From Cryptomeria japonica (taxonomy: Eukaryota; Streptophyta; Pinopsida; Cupressales; Cupressaceae), in assembly GCF_030272615.1 (NCBI RefSeq), contig NC_081406.1:212078997-212142996 (forward strand): a DNA stretch of 64,000 nucleotides, in the 5' to 3' direction. The position numbers and the translations under genes are program-made. Below, piece after piece: positions 45,414 through 56,393 of the stretch. A model generated the notes under the pieces. The model saw nothing but the letters and a program-made list of their open reading frames with translations. It made no database searches and had not been told where the DNA came from. The first letter of the stretch is position 1; every line of letters begins with the position of its first letter.

Positions 45414-46492
45414 CCATTCAATCTAATAATGTGGTAAACCTTGTAGATCAACAAGAACCTCCTAAGGATTTGTGCATAACATTTGATCCTAGTGAGACCA
45501 TTAAATCACCTGATGGCCCATTATACATAAGTGCAAAAATCAAAGGCATACTTGTTAGAGAAGTTCTTATTGATCCTTCTTGCATGCTTAATGTGATAAA
45601 TGAAGAATTTCTTTATACTTTGCAATCGCATCAAGTGATATATGATGATACTGATGTGGTAGTTAAATTTTTTTATGGCTTCTCTTGTCCTACTATTGGT
45701 TCTATAACACTTCCTATTGATGTTGGCACTAAATACTTAGATGTTCAATCTATTATCATTCCTACATTCGATCAATTTCGTGTCAATTTGGGACATCCTT
45801 GGATCTCTTCCATGAAACCAATCACTTCTATTGTCCACAAGTGTTTTAAATTTCCTCATAATGGTGAAATCATAACTGATAATAATAGCATATTTCAACC
45901 TAAAATGAGGTATGGAGAAGTTTGTCTTTTTTACTTTTGGTTTGAACAATTCCAACCTCTTCAACCCAGAAGTGATGCTCTCTATAGATTATATCAAAAT
46001 TGGAAAAATGAAATAATTTTATCCTTGAGTAAAACTAGAAATCCAACACTTTGCATTCTTCTTGATGATCATATAGCCCTTCTTGAGGATAAGATTATTC
46101 TTCCTCCTAAGGAAATAAATAATCTTCTTCCCAAAGAGGCACCTATTCCTTCTCCTAAAGAGAAGAGTATCCTTTCTCCTAAGAAAAGAGGTATTCTTCT
46201 TCCTAATGAAAAATATATTCCTTCTCCTATGGATGAGTCCATTCTTCCTCCTAAAGGTAGAAAAACTCTTCCTCCTAAACATCAATTTATTCCTCCTAAG
46301 GCTATACCTATCCCTCCTCCTCATGATGAACCCAGTCTCCTTCCTACACCTCCTATTCCTCCTCCTTCATCTTATAGAGAGAAGAAAGTGGCCTCTCCTA
46401 TTTTCCAACCTAAAAGACCTCAACCCATTCATCCTTACCTAAAAGAAGAGACAAAGCCTATACTTGATGAACCTAAACCTCCTCAACCTTGA
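45410..46492 (+). pseudogene. G2 protease-like domain with proline-rich tail
   Basis: An open frame of 360 residues, the longest in G2, overlapping the gag frame by 4 bases. The N-terminal half is a retropepsin-like fold: REVLIDPSCMLNVINEEFL, then GFSCPTIGSITLPIDVG and FRVNLGHPWISSM. The catalytic D(T/S)G is replaced by DPS, as in G1. The second half is a run of PSPKE/LPPK-type units (about residues 235-330), ending in QPKRPQP. The open state against decayed neighbours is notable. Activity as a protease is doubtful. Confidence 0.75.
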
Positions 46493-47773
46493 GCCAAAAC
46501 TAGACAAAACCATTGTGCGAGAGAACATCGACAAAGACATCATGCTAGAGCTCCTGAAGTTATTTCCCAAACCTTTTCTTCTCCTAAAACACCAACTGTT
46601 GACAGGATTCCATTTTATCCTAAACAAGACATTCAACCTAATTCTCTAAGATGAAAAATGTTTAAAACAAATTATGGTTCAAGCTATATTCCTATTAGAG
46701 TTCATATTCTTACTAATCTTGATGAAGAAATAGGTGAAAATGTTGTTAATGATGAAAATATTTATCCTAATATTTCTAATGATGAATATGAATATGTTGA
46801 TGTTGACAATGATTTATCTGCAAAATTTTCAAAATAATTAATCCTAGCCCCTAGTAACAAACAAAGTGACTTATCATTATAGCACGGTCCTTGTTTGGAA
46901 CTTTTGATAGCTCCATCTACTGTTCTCAATGTGTCTCCTCTTGTGTGTTGTCCACCTTCCCAAAATAATGATCAGCAAGTTCGCAGGAAGGATGACATGC
47001 TTGATTAGATTCATTAGCGTCATAGATTCTCTCTCTCTCTCCTCTCTTTCTTATTGTGACATTCTTCTATTTGTTTCCCCCATTCTTCTTTTTTTTGTCC
47101 CTAGTGTTGTCTACTTGAAGAAAATGCAAAGCATTGAGATCTCTTTTGAGCTCTCCCATGTTGACTCAAAAGACACATGTGTTCCCTTCTTCCATGGTGG
47201 TTTCCTTCCTTTGGGGTATGAGGATGATTATATGCATATATATACATGAAATACATGAGTTATCATAAAATGCATACTAACTCCAAAGTTAGGTGAAACC
47301 ACCTCATGTTTTGTGTTTTGTGTTCATTATCCTTTGATTTATATTCTCTTGGGGGCTAAATTATTGTGATAATGTGTTTTTCTTCTTTGGGTGTATACTA
47401 CCTTAAAGTAATTGCTCCTGGAAAGGTGTGTGAAATTGCCTTAACATGGGGGCATACACTTTTCTCATTATTATCTCTCTTGATACTTAAAGTTACTTAG
47501 CGAACTTTGTCTTTTCTTTGTAATTTTTTGGTGCTTTCTTTTTCTTTTCATGACTCATAGTAAGAGAACCTTACTAGTTGTATTCATGGTTCTCTCTTTC
47601 TCTCTCATGATCTTCCCTTTTACCTTATTGTTGAAGTTGTAAGATCATAAATTCCACTGGGGGCTTGGTGAATCTTGCCTCTTTAACGTGGCAAAAGTCT
47701 TTCAATTTGAATTCCTTGTACTTTATTGCGAGTATTTGGGTAAGCTCATACTCCCACTAAAGTGGGGGCTAAA
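46493..47773 (+). other. G2 3' internal region
   Basis: A short decayed coding tail (to about 47000), a TC-rich run near 47028-47050, then non-coding sequence ending in the purine tract AAAGTGGGGGCTAAA before the LTR. No pol domain in any frame. Confidence 0.6.
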
Positions 47774-48865
47774 TGTAACGTCCTAAAATTGTACCCCTGG
47801 AAATTATTGACTGTATTTGGGTCTTTGCCTTAGTTTTTGCACCCATCAGCCTAATCGAAGAGCTCATTATGCTCATACATATCAAAATCTTCATGCAACT
47901 CAATGATACACCCTACTTGCACCTTGATCCTGCCCTGAATTAGGGCAGGACTAGGGTGTGGCACCCTAGTCCCCCTTAATGGGTATCTATCCTGGACCTC
48001 TCTCCCTAGCCTAACTCAAATTTGAAGCAGGAAAATCCCATGTATGTCGGCTCATGTCAAAAAATCAAACAATTAATCCCATGGGCAAGTATATAAGAGG
48101 GAATTCCCCTCTCATTTGACAATCTATCATGCACAATATCAAGAAGTTCAATCAAGAATCTAAGCATTCAAGAGATCAAGCCTTCAAGTATTCAAGAGAA
48201 ATTGAGCATTTTAAGTCTTCCTTCAAGCTTTGGAGCAGCAATAGACTCAAGATTTCAAGCATTGAAGAGGAGATCAACATTCTAATTTATGAAATCATAA
48301 TTCCATGTGGAGGCAAGCAAAACTTCACAAGGAGGTATAAGCATTTCATTTTCAAGAAATTCAAAATCCCCTCAAAGAGGAGGATTTCTACTTTCAGTCA
48401 TTTCAATTACATTATTTCAACCACTTGGTTAATTCCAAAACTAGGGTTTCACCTAAATGCAAACCCCTATTCCCAACACATTTCCCTTTCCTTTTGTGTG
48501 CAGAAAGTAGGTGTGCAACTATTCTTTTGGAGTTAACCTTTATTTGCAGAGACGGAAAAACCCTTTTTGACATGTGGAAAGTTCAGAGGCCCAATAGGAG
48601 GGTAACCTTGTCTGGACACATGGTCCCTACAACTTTTGGTAGATTTCACATAGTAACTTTGAATCATCTCAAACTTCTCAGAGCTAGGTGCATGGCAAAA
48701 TCTCGAATCTCTAGTTCGATGTTTTCTCATGCTTTGTCTTCATTTCAAGAACTTAGTCTTAATTCAACTATTAAACTTACAAAAGAGGGTCAGTTACATT
48801 CCAAACACAACCAATCTGCTTAGTATTCAGTCCTTGCATCATTTAGGATTGGATCTAGTGGATTT
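47774..48865 (+). repeat. G2 3' LTR, cut at its right end
   Basis: It begins TGTAACGTCCTAAAATTG and follows the 5' LTR closely up to GGATCTAGTGGATT near 48864, where gypsy-3 begins. The TATA box TATATAAG is at 48090-48097. About 100 bases of the LTR are displaced to the right, beyond the window. Confidence 0.8.
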
Positions 48866-50404
48866 TGTATGCTCGAAAAGTGTCGAACTTGCAAATGAGA
48901 AACAAACAACTCAAACACACCAATGAAACATTATGTTAGAGATCAAAATAATAAAATAAGTAAATGAAATAAAACTCTAAGAACGTCCCATTGTCCTCTA
49001 TCTCCTAAGATCCTTCAGATTCAAGGTGGCTCTCAGCTTGGAAGAGCACTTGATCTCTAGGATGACAACCTAAAGATTGAGAGATATATGATTCTAAGAT
49101 CTAAATGTATGCAACTATGATCATGGTGTGATATGCTACCAAAATGAAAAGATTAGTGTCAGATTAAGCTAGCATGAGCATGGTGTGAAGATGAGATTGA
49201 TTTAGCATGGAAAATAAAATAACATTATATACTAAAACATGATGAAATCTATGATATAATGCAAATACAATGATCTAAAAATACTTGAAGATAGAAATGG
49301 AGTTCCTTGATAACTTACAAAAGACAATTTAGCTATAGCTTATATGGAAAATAACTAAGATGGGATCCTTGATATGAGAAAATGAGCTCTATTTATAGAA
49401 GAATTGGTGAAATAGATGGACAAGATTGAATTGGCTTAAGAAGGGTCAAGATTGAAAGTTATCAATCCATGTGATATTTTCAACCCAATCCCATGTTGAC
49501 AAGTGTCATCATGAGATTGCTTGAGAGGAGAGGGAATAAGCATTAAATGCCTGATAAGTTTTGATGGTTAACCCCATGTGGGAAAGTTTGTTGGATAAAG
49601 ATTTTATCCAAGGATGCAGGCTATTATCCATTAATTTAACTCTTGTGAAAAGTTGAAAGATGATCAAAGGGACAAGCCATGATGGGTTGATGTGTTGAAG
49701 GGATGTTGTCTTGTAAGAGCCTTAAGATCTCTTTGAAGACTTTGGAGGTTTAGCTTGTGTGAAGGGAGAAACCTTCAAGGATTTTGTAATAGCCTTTAAT
49801 GGTTTGGAAGACTTTGGAGTTTAATTTGTAAGAGCCTCACAAATTTAGGGAACTCAACAAGTTAACTTGTTGAAAAGGATAAAATCTTAAATAAATTTAG
49901 AAGACTTTCTTCCAAATTTGGAGAATTGACTTCCCCAAATTTAGGGATGTGACATGATTAAAAGAATTAAGCTCATTAAGTGAGCTTTGGGGACTTCTAG
50001 AAGAATGATTAGGAGGTTAATGGAAAATGTAGGAGAATGCAAGTGGGAGAAATAGGGATTTTAATTAAAATGAAAAAGATTTATTTTAACTAAAATTATT
50101 GCAACTTGTATTTGTAGGAAAATGCAAGTGGGGGGGTTTATAAATAAATTCGATTTATTTATATGCAAGAAATGATTTTAATTAAATATAATTTAATTAA
50201 GTGGTGGAGAGGGAATTTAATTAATTAAATAGAATGTATTCAATTAATGGAAGAAAGGGGAATTAATCAAATGTTGAATTTGATTAATGGCTGGATAGAA
50301 GAAAAGGGGATATTAATTAAATATTGATTTAGTTAATAGGTGGATAAATGCTAATTAAATAAATAAAATTTATTTAATTAAGTGTGTAGACTTAGGTGTA
50401 TACA
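48866..50404 (-). repeat. gypsy-3 3' LTR
   Basis: On the minus strand it starts TGTATACACCTAAG at 50404 and ends GAGCATACA at 48866, about 1539 bp. The TATA box CTATAAATAG is at 49389-49398. The part at 50060-50390 is very rich in TTAATTAAAT words. Confidence 0.75.
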
Positions 50405-50422
50405 TTTTGCCCCTCTTTGAAG
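50405..50422 (-). other. gypsy-3 polypurine tract
   Basis: On the minus strand this reads CTTCAAAGAGGGGCAAAA directly before TGTATACACC, the usual form at the 3' LTR of Tat/Athila-type elements. Confidence 0.75.
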
Positions 50423-50833
50423 TGACATGTGACCACATGTTGATTCAAAGAAAAATTGCTCGATATGTCACTCAATATTTTCAATTTTGATGTTGTTACC
50501 AAAATTTTCAATATGGTGTATCAGATATTGATTTGGATGTCGATATGATAATTATGCCCCCTCGAGAGAGAAATTGAGAAAAAATGGATGTTGGTGTTGA
50601 ATTTTGATGATATTTGGATTTTGGAATTTTTTTGGGGGAGTTTTTTAAATTTTTTTATTTTTACAATTTTTTTTTAAATTTTTTGATTTTTTTATTTTTT
50701 ATTTTCAAATTTATTTCAAAATTGATCTACCGATAAGAGTTATTTAAATTTGGTGTAAATACGGTGCGAGCATAGCACAAACATGCCCCACATGTCCATC
50801 TAGGCAACACACTCCACTTACATCACCACTTGC

Positions 50834-50841
50834 TATATAAG
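50834..50841 (+). promoter_or_regulatory. TATA box of the antisense PMD gene
   Basis: TATATAAG, 72 bases upstream of an ATG at 50913 and on the strand opposite to gypsy-3. This suggests the PMD gene had its own promoter inside the element. Confidence 0.55.
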
Positions 50842-50912
50842 CCTCCAAGGGTCCCATTCTAGCTCATTTGTGCACTTGGTATTTGGAGATTGGAGCTTGG
50901 AGAGGAAAAGAG

Positions 50913-51035
50913 ATGAAGAGAAAAATGGTATCCCCTATCACAACCACAGATTTGAGCGAGTTCATAGATTTGACTGACCAGCAGAGTATGGCCCACCGGT
51001 TAGTAGATTTTTGGACCTCTTTGTGTGATTTTTGA
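50913..51035 (+). pseudogene. Possible first exon of the PMD gene
   Basis: ATG at 50913 gives 40 residues starting MKRKMVSPITTTDLSEF, rich in Ser and Thr, ending in TGA at 51033-51035. A GT at 50999-51000 and an AG at 52199-52200 could bound an intron, but that join is out of phase and gives an early stop, so the link to 52201-54333 is unproven. Confidence 0.4.
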
Positions 51036-51599
51036 AAATGTTTAGGTAGATTTTTCAAGATTTTTAGTCGTTTGTCCCCATTTTTTACATGCCCTAGTTT
51101 TTTAGGTTCTTTTAGTGCATATGATTAGTTGTGAAGTGCATGTGCATTTTTCTATGGCGTATACGATAATTATCATGGAGCAGATGAATTTTTATTTAGC
51201 GCATATGTTTAATGATTTAGAACATATAATGGATTATTTAATGCATATGATGTTTTTTGTTACACATATGATGAAGCGCATGTGAAGATGTTTTTAGCGC
51301 ATTTGAGACAGTTTGGATTTTTTAATATTTTTCAAGGTTTTCGATGTTTGCAAAATTGATTTTGGTACTTGCGATGATGTCTGATACACAGTTCAATGGT
51401 CGTTAGGTCTTGATTTAGTCCAATTTGTCAAGAATGTGGATTGTTGACAGTGATACGACTTGGTGAGATGTTGAATTGATGTTTTGATTGATAGAGTGTA
51501 GGATCGAAACTCTAGTGTGACTAGTGTCACAGATAGGATACCTGATTTTAATATGAGACAATTGATTGAGATATGGATCACTGGATTCAATATGGGTCA

Positions 51600-51990
51600 T
51601 GTGATTTGATATGGGTTCATTTGAATTTGATATGAGTCATTGATGTCGATATGGGTCACTTGAGTTGATATGAGTCAACTAATTCGATAGGAGATAACTT
51701 TGTTTTTGATATGGGATAACTTTGATTTGATATGGGTCAACTTTGATTTGATATAGGATCAACTTTGATTTGATAGGGTGACTTCATCACTGATATGGGT
51801 CAACTTTAATTTAATAGGGTCAACTTTTATTTTGATATAGGATCAACTTTGATTTGATAGGGTCAACTTTGATTTGATAGGGCAACTTCATCACTGATAT
51901 GGGTCAACTAATGTGATATGATAGGCTAAGATGAACCTACTTGGATTTGATAGTGTGACTTGCGTCATTGATAGGAGAGGTCTATTTTAT
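51600..51990 (+). repeat. Irregular repeats of GATATGGGTCAACTTTGATTT
   Basis: Words of the form TTGATATGGGTCAACTTTGA or TTGATAGGGTCAACTT recur at least eight times, with variable spacing. They lie between the possible first exon and the PMD coding block. They look like a decayed minisatellite. Confidence 0.7.
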
Positions 51991-52200
51991 TACCGATAGG
52001 ATAGGATAAGTTGAACCCACTTGATTGATAATAATTTATGATCAAAACTATTGAATGATAGCATGACTGACGTCACTAAAAGGGGTTCAATGAGATTGAT
52101 TAAGATCTCATGCTGAGTAGATAGAATATTGTTTGATTGTCTCATGTTGGTTGATCCATTTGATAGATAGAACTGATATGGTGTTGATATTGTGATGTAG

Positions 52201-54333
52201 GCTTCACTTGTTGTGTTGATGCTTAGGGAGCGATACCTGAAGACTTTGGTTATGCGGGGAGTGTTGACTGATGGGGATAGAGTGGTTATTTTTGCATTTG
52301 ATTTATCACACATCCTTCTCATGCCTTCCTACCGGAAGAACAGGGCCTTGTTGACTGTGTTAGCGGAGAGATGGTATAGTGAGCGTAACACCTTCCATCT
52401 ACCAACTGGAGAGATCATGGTGACACCCAAGGATGTGTACAAGATACTATAGATCATGATCACCAGAGAGTTGGTACAGTATGATGTGGAGGAGCAGGGT
52501 GGGACTGATGCATTGTGGGAGGTGTTTGTTGATTTGCACCTTAATGGTTATTCAGTTGTGTGGCAGGCCATGGTGGATAAGTATACCCCACTTTTGTCTA
52601 TATGAGTAGGTTTGATTGGTGGCTTCCTTTGTTTAGATAGGAGATCACATGGGTTCTCAGTTGAATGGGGGTGGATACTCTGACAAATGGTGAGACAATG
52701 GACGTGATATGCATGGGGGATCTGTGTCTAGCTACACTAGGTTGTATATGATGAGGGTGCCAACTTAGTAGCAGGGGTTAGACTATTGTAAATTTGGGCC
52801 TAGGAACACATAGAAGTGTCTCGCGCAATAGTAGAGAGATAATGACTAGTTGGGCTACCCAATTTATTTATGTATCGACAAGCAATTGCCCAGCCCATTC
52901 TTGGGAAGTTGGAGTACTAGTGATGGGTCCTAGATGACATAGACTCAGTGGTCTTGCACCCTTACAGATATTATGAGGCCTGGGAAGAGGATGTGATAGA
53001 GATCCCTGTCCTATTTTAGATTCGATACTTTATAGTGAGGACCCCTAGTATTGTTAAGAGATTCATCTTGCCTCATGTACTTTGATAGTTTGGTCATTCT
53101 TAGGCGATGTTGTAGGGGATGGCCATATATGCCTAGGTGCACAAGGAGAGGGTGTATTCGGCTACACCTTTGGAATTTAATACAACATGGGCTAAGTTCT
53201 AGGCTCTTCCTTATGTATGGTGGGATATGTGACCAGGGGTGATGGATCCAAGCATGACAACTCAGTATGCCCAGTATTTCGTGGAGCATCCATTTCCATG
53301 ATTAACGAGACTGGGGGAGATAGTGCTACTTTTGGAGGAGGGTGACGATGATAATGATGATGAGGGAGGACCTAGGGGACGGAGGGGTGAGAGGTGAGGC
53401 TAGGGTAGAGGTCGAGGTAGGAGAGGTGAAGGGATAGGTAGAGTCAGAGGACAGATTGGCTGAGGAGGAGATGGAGGAGGTGGGGATGGTGGAGGTGGAG
53501 GAGATGCAGGATGAGGAGTGAGAGGGAGACGGGGTGGGTGCAGAAAGGATCTAGGTTGAGGAGGTCCATTGCAACTAGGGGCCACAATAGGAGGAGTAGG
53601 AGTCAGGGGTGATGAGGGTTTAGAGTCTGAGGAGACTGATGAGGAGGAGAGATCTTCTGAGGAGACCGAGTCAGAGGAAGAAGACGTGGAGGTTATGGGT
53701 GGGATGGGAGGGGTTGGATATGATGATGATGAGGAGGAGGAGGAGGATCCCCAGCCATTGGCTAGACATAGGAGGACAGAGATGCCACCCCTGACTATCC
53801 TAGCATAGGTTAGTGTAGTGCAAGTGCTACCATCACAGGATCCACAACCTTCACAACCGCCAATAGTTCAGATTACAATCCCCCCTCACTAGTAGTAGTC
53901 ATAGATAGCTTCTTTGTAGACTATGGTACAAAGTTTTTAGAGCCAGTTGGTTAAGGCACATGGATGGATAGCTCAGCTTCAGGGTGTATAGGGTCGGCTG
54001 ACGTAGGCATAGACACAGATTTCCTAGCTATAGGGGCAGGTTGCTCAATTACGAGGATAGGTCACTCAGTTGATAGTTGAGCGTGATATAGAGATGGGGC
54101 GGTGGGGTCATGCAGAGTATCTTGTACAGATGATTCAATAGAGTAATGCACAAGGTTTGATTCGAGACACCATCAGGGATATCATGTGTCAGTCTGAGAG
54201 GTTGAGAATTATAAGATCTTCTATCATTAGGTTGTTCTACTGGAGCGACAAGTGCCATCATTTGTACCTAGCTCGCAACATGGGAGCTCTCAGAGATAAG
54301 AAGGCAGGTAGGGAGTCATGGGGACTAGGATAG
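52201..54333 (+). pseudogene. PMD (plant mobile domain) gene in antisense to gypsy-3
   Basis: One phase runs for 711 codons, interrupted by more than 25 stops, many of them TAG where CAG would fit. The N-terminal block MRGVLTDGDRVV, MPSYRKNRALLTVLAERWYSE, NTFHLPTGEIMVTPKDVYKIL matches the plant mobile domain, whose usual form is ALVERWRPETHTFHLPxGE. Later parts keep VLHPYRYYEAWEED and TTQYAQYFVEHPFP. Then come an acidic and Gly/Arg-rich region (53330-53760) and a Gln-rich coiled coil at the C-terminus (53900-54250). PMD proteins occur in plant genes linked to silencing and in transposons. Extra genes in Tat-type elements, some of them antisense, are known. A captured gene is the best reading. 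Confidence 0.7.
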
Positions 54334-56393
54334 ATCTTGGTGGTGATGATATAGGTGTCGGTCTAGTAGGTAGGGGTGGCTCAGGTGCCAGGCCTACAGA
54401 TTTAGGAGGTAGTCATTCCTAGATTGTGCCTTATGATGTATTTTAATTATTGATGATATGATGTATGCATTGTTAGATATTTTGTTTATTTTGATATGAT
54501 GTACACACTTATGTATCCTCTATCATCTGCATATGATTGATCTCTAATATTAATGATCTCAATTCTTGCTATGTATATTTTATGACTGATATTGTATCTA
54601 GGGAATTTGGACATTGATGTTCTCCATTGATTTATCTTCACATATATCAGTGTTTTTCTTTTGGATCGACATGGGTCACACATGCATGATGATATGATAC
54701 TGATATTCTTATACATGATATGGATGCATTTTATTTGATGATTTAGATGCTTTGATATGAAAATCTATATGATTTTGTTTTTATGATGCTCTTTATGTGA
54801 TATGTGTGATGATGTGATTTATGATACTGTGATCTATATGTTTTGAAGGTGATATGTCTATGTGATGATGTTTACTAATATGCAGATGCTTATGATATGC
54901 AAATGAGTTGATGATATGGATTTTATATGTGATGAATGTATGTTCTATTATTCTCATGTGATGCAATGTCTTCTTATATGATATGAATGCAATGCACATG
55001 TGATATTGATATGAAAATGCCCCTATAATGTTCCTTAATGCTTTTGATGAGGATATGATATGATAAATGCTTTGGTAAGCTTCTACATGTACTAATAACA
55101 AAATGATATGCAATGAATGGATCCATGATATGCAATTAAATGCATTATTAAAGAATATGGTAAATGAAAATGATATGAAATGCAACTATATGTTCTTTGA
55201 TTATGATATGATATACCACTACATTCTCTTTGATAATATTATGATATGCAATGAAATGCATTGTGGAATGATATGATAATGAGATGTATCTTGAAAATGA
55301 GATGCAAAATGATACTAATGCAACTTTTAAATGATATTAACCAGCCAATAATATGCATCTAAGTGGATATGACTAACTAATGCAACTAAATGCAGACGAA
55401 TATGATATGAAATGATCCCTCATTACTGATCTAGTCATCCTTTTGATCAAATTTTATAGTGCTTCCTTTTTATTATCATTCAGCCTTTGATATGTTGAAA
55501 GTTGATACAAGCATCATGGTATAATTGAACCATAATGACCTTAGTATAACTTACATGGATTTTTATATTGCAAGATGACACAAGTGTCGAGGTATAATTG
55601 AACTAAGATGACTTGGTGTTGCTTGCGTAAAATAGACAAGAGTTAACTTTTGTCCTATGCAAATAAGTAATGTCCTCAGTGATATGTTACCTGATCACGT
55701 CGTAAGACAAATTTGCATGGTGATAGGGCTTCACTCACAAACAACAGATAAAGAAAAATCACACTACCTCCTTGCATCTCTAGTTTCAAGACATCCTTGA
55801 GTAGCTTAGGAGATATGATATCAAAAATTAAAAAAACAACCATAGATGAACATGCATGCTACCCTATGTATCATGTCAGATAAAATATCTTGCAAGTATA
55901 TCTTTGTTTAGTTTTCTCAGTTCTTAGTTTTGATGTCTACCACTAATTGTTATGATCTTTGTTTTTGTTCAAGCGTCTATGTTTGTTTTGTTTTGTTGTT
56001 TAAACCCAAAAGGCAAGATGCCCCTAGTTAAGATTAGGATTCTATCCCCAACTATGGATACTTCTTTCAATATGGAAATATATATTGATCACAAGTCATG
56101 GTAAGATATGACATGGATAACTATTCGAATAACCAAGGACAGCGACTACGTCAAGTGTGTCCAAGATTGTGTTGCGTTAAAAAGTTTTGCAATGGCCATT
56201 GGTTTAGCTCAGATGGATGCCAAATATAGGATATAATGTCCTAATAGATAGAAGAGCCAATCTATCACAAATAGCACATGTTTCCACATTTTCACTACTT
56301 GCTTTTATTGCACTTTCCTTTTTTATGATCTTTTTATATTTTTCTTGATTTTTTTATTTTTTGTATTTTTCTTTTATCTGTGCATTGGATAAC
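54334..56393. other. Low-complexity region rich in ATGATATG, between PMD gene and pol
   Basis: 54440-55420 is dominated by GATATGA, TGATATG and AATGCA words with no regular period. 55420-56393 has no gene on either strand. It belongs to the internal 3' region of gypsy-3. Confidence 0.6.

Larger units (their letters stand above)
41035..48865 (+). mobile_element. G2: gypsy-type element with gag and protease-like domain only
   Basis: 5' LTR 41035-42228, a long AT-rich leader, gag, a protease-like domain, a proline-rich tail, a 3' untranslated region and a 3' LTR from 47774. Only about 1.3 kb separate the last coding part from the 3' LTR, and they hold no reverse transcriptase, RNase H or integrase. 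It matches the described class of gag-bearing LTR elements without pol (TR-GAG). The 3' LTR is cut by gypsy-3 at 48865. Confidence 0.82.

Noticed and set aside
53400-53585. Minus-strand proline-rich frame
   Set aside because: Complement of the Gly/Arg/Glu-rich part of the PMD gene; low-complexity shadow.
54440-55420. Matrix attachment or replication origin in the ATGATATG-rich tract
   Set aside because: Only base composition supports it; the tract lies inside gypsy-3 and has no other signal.
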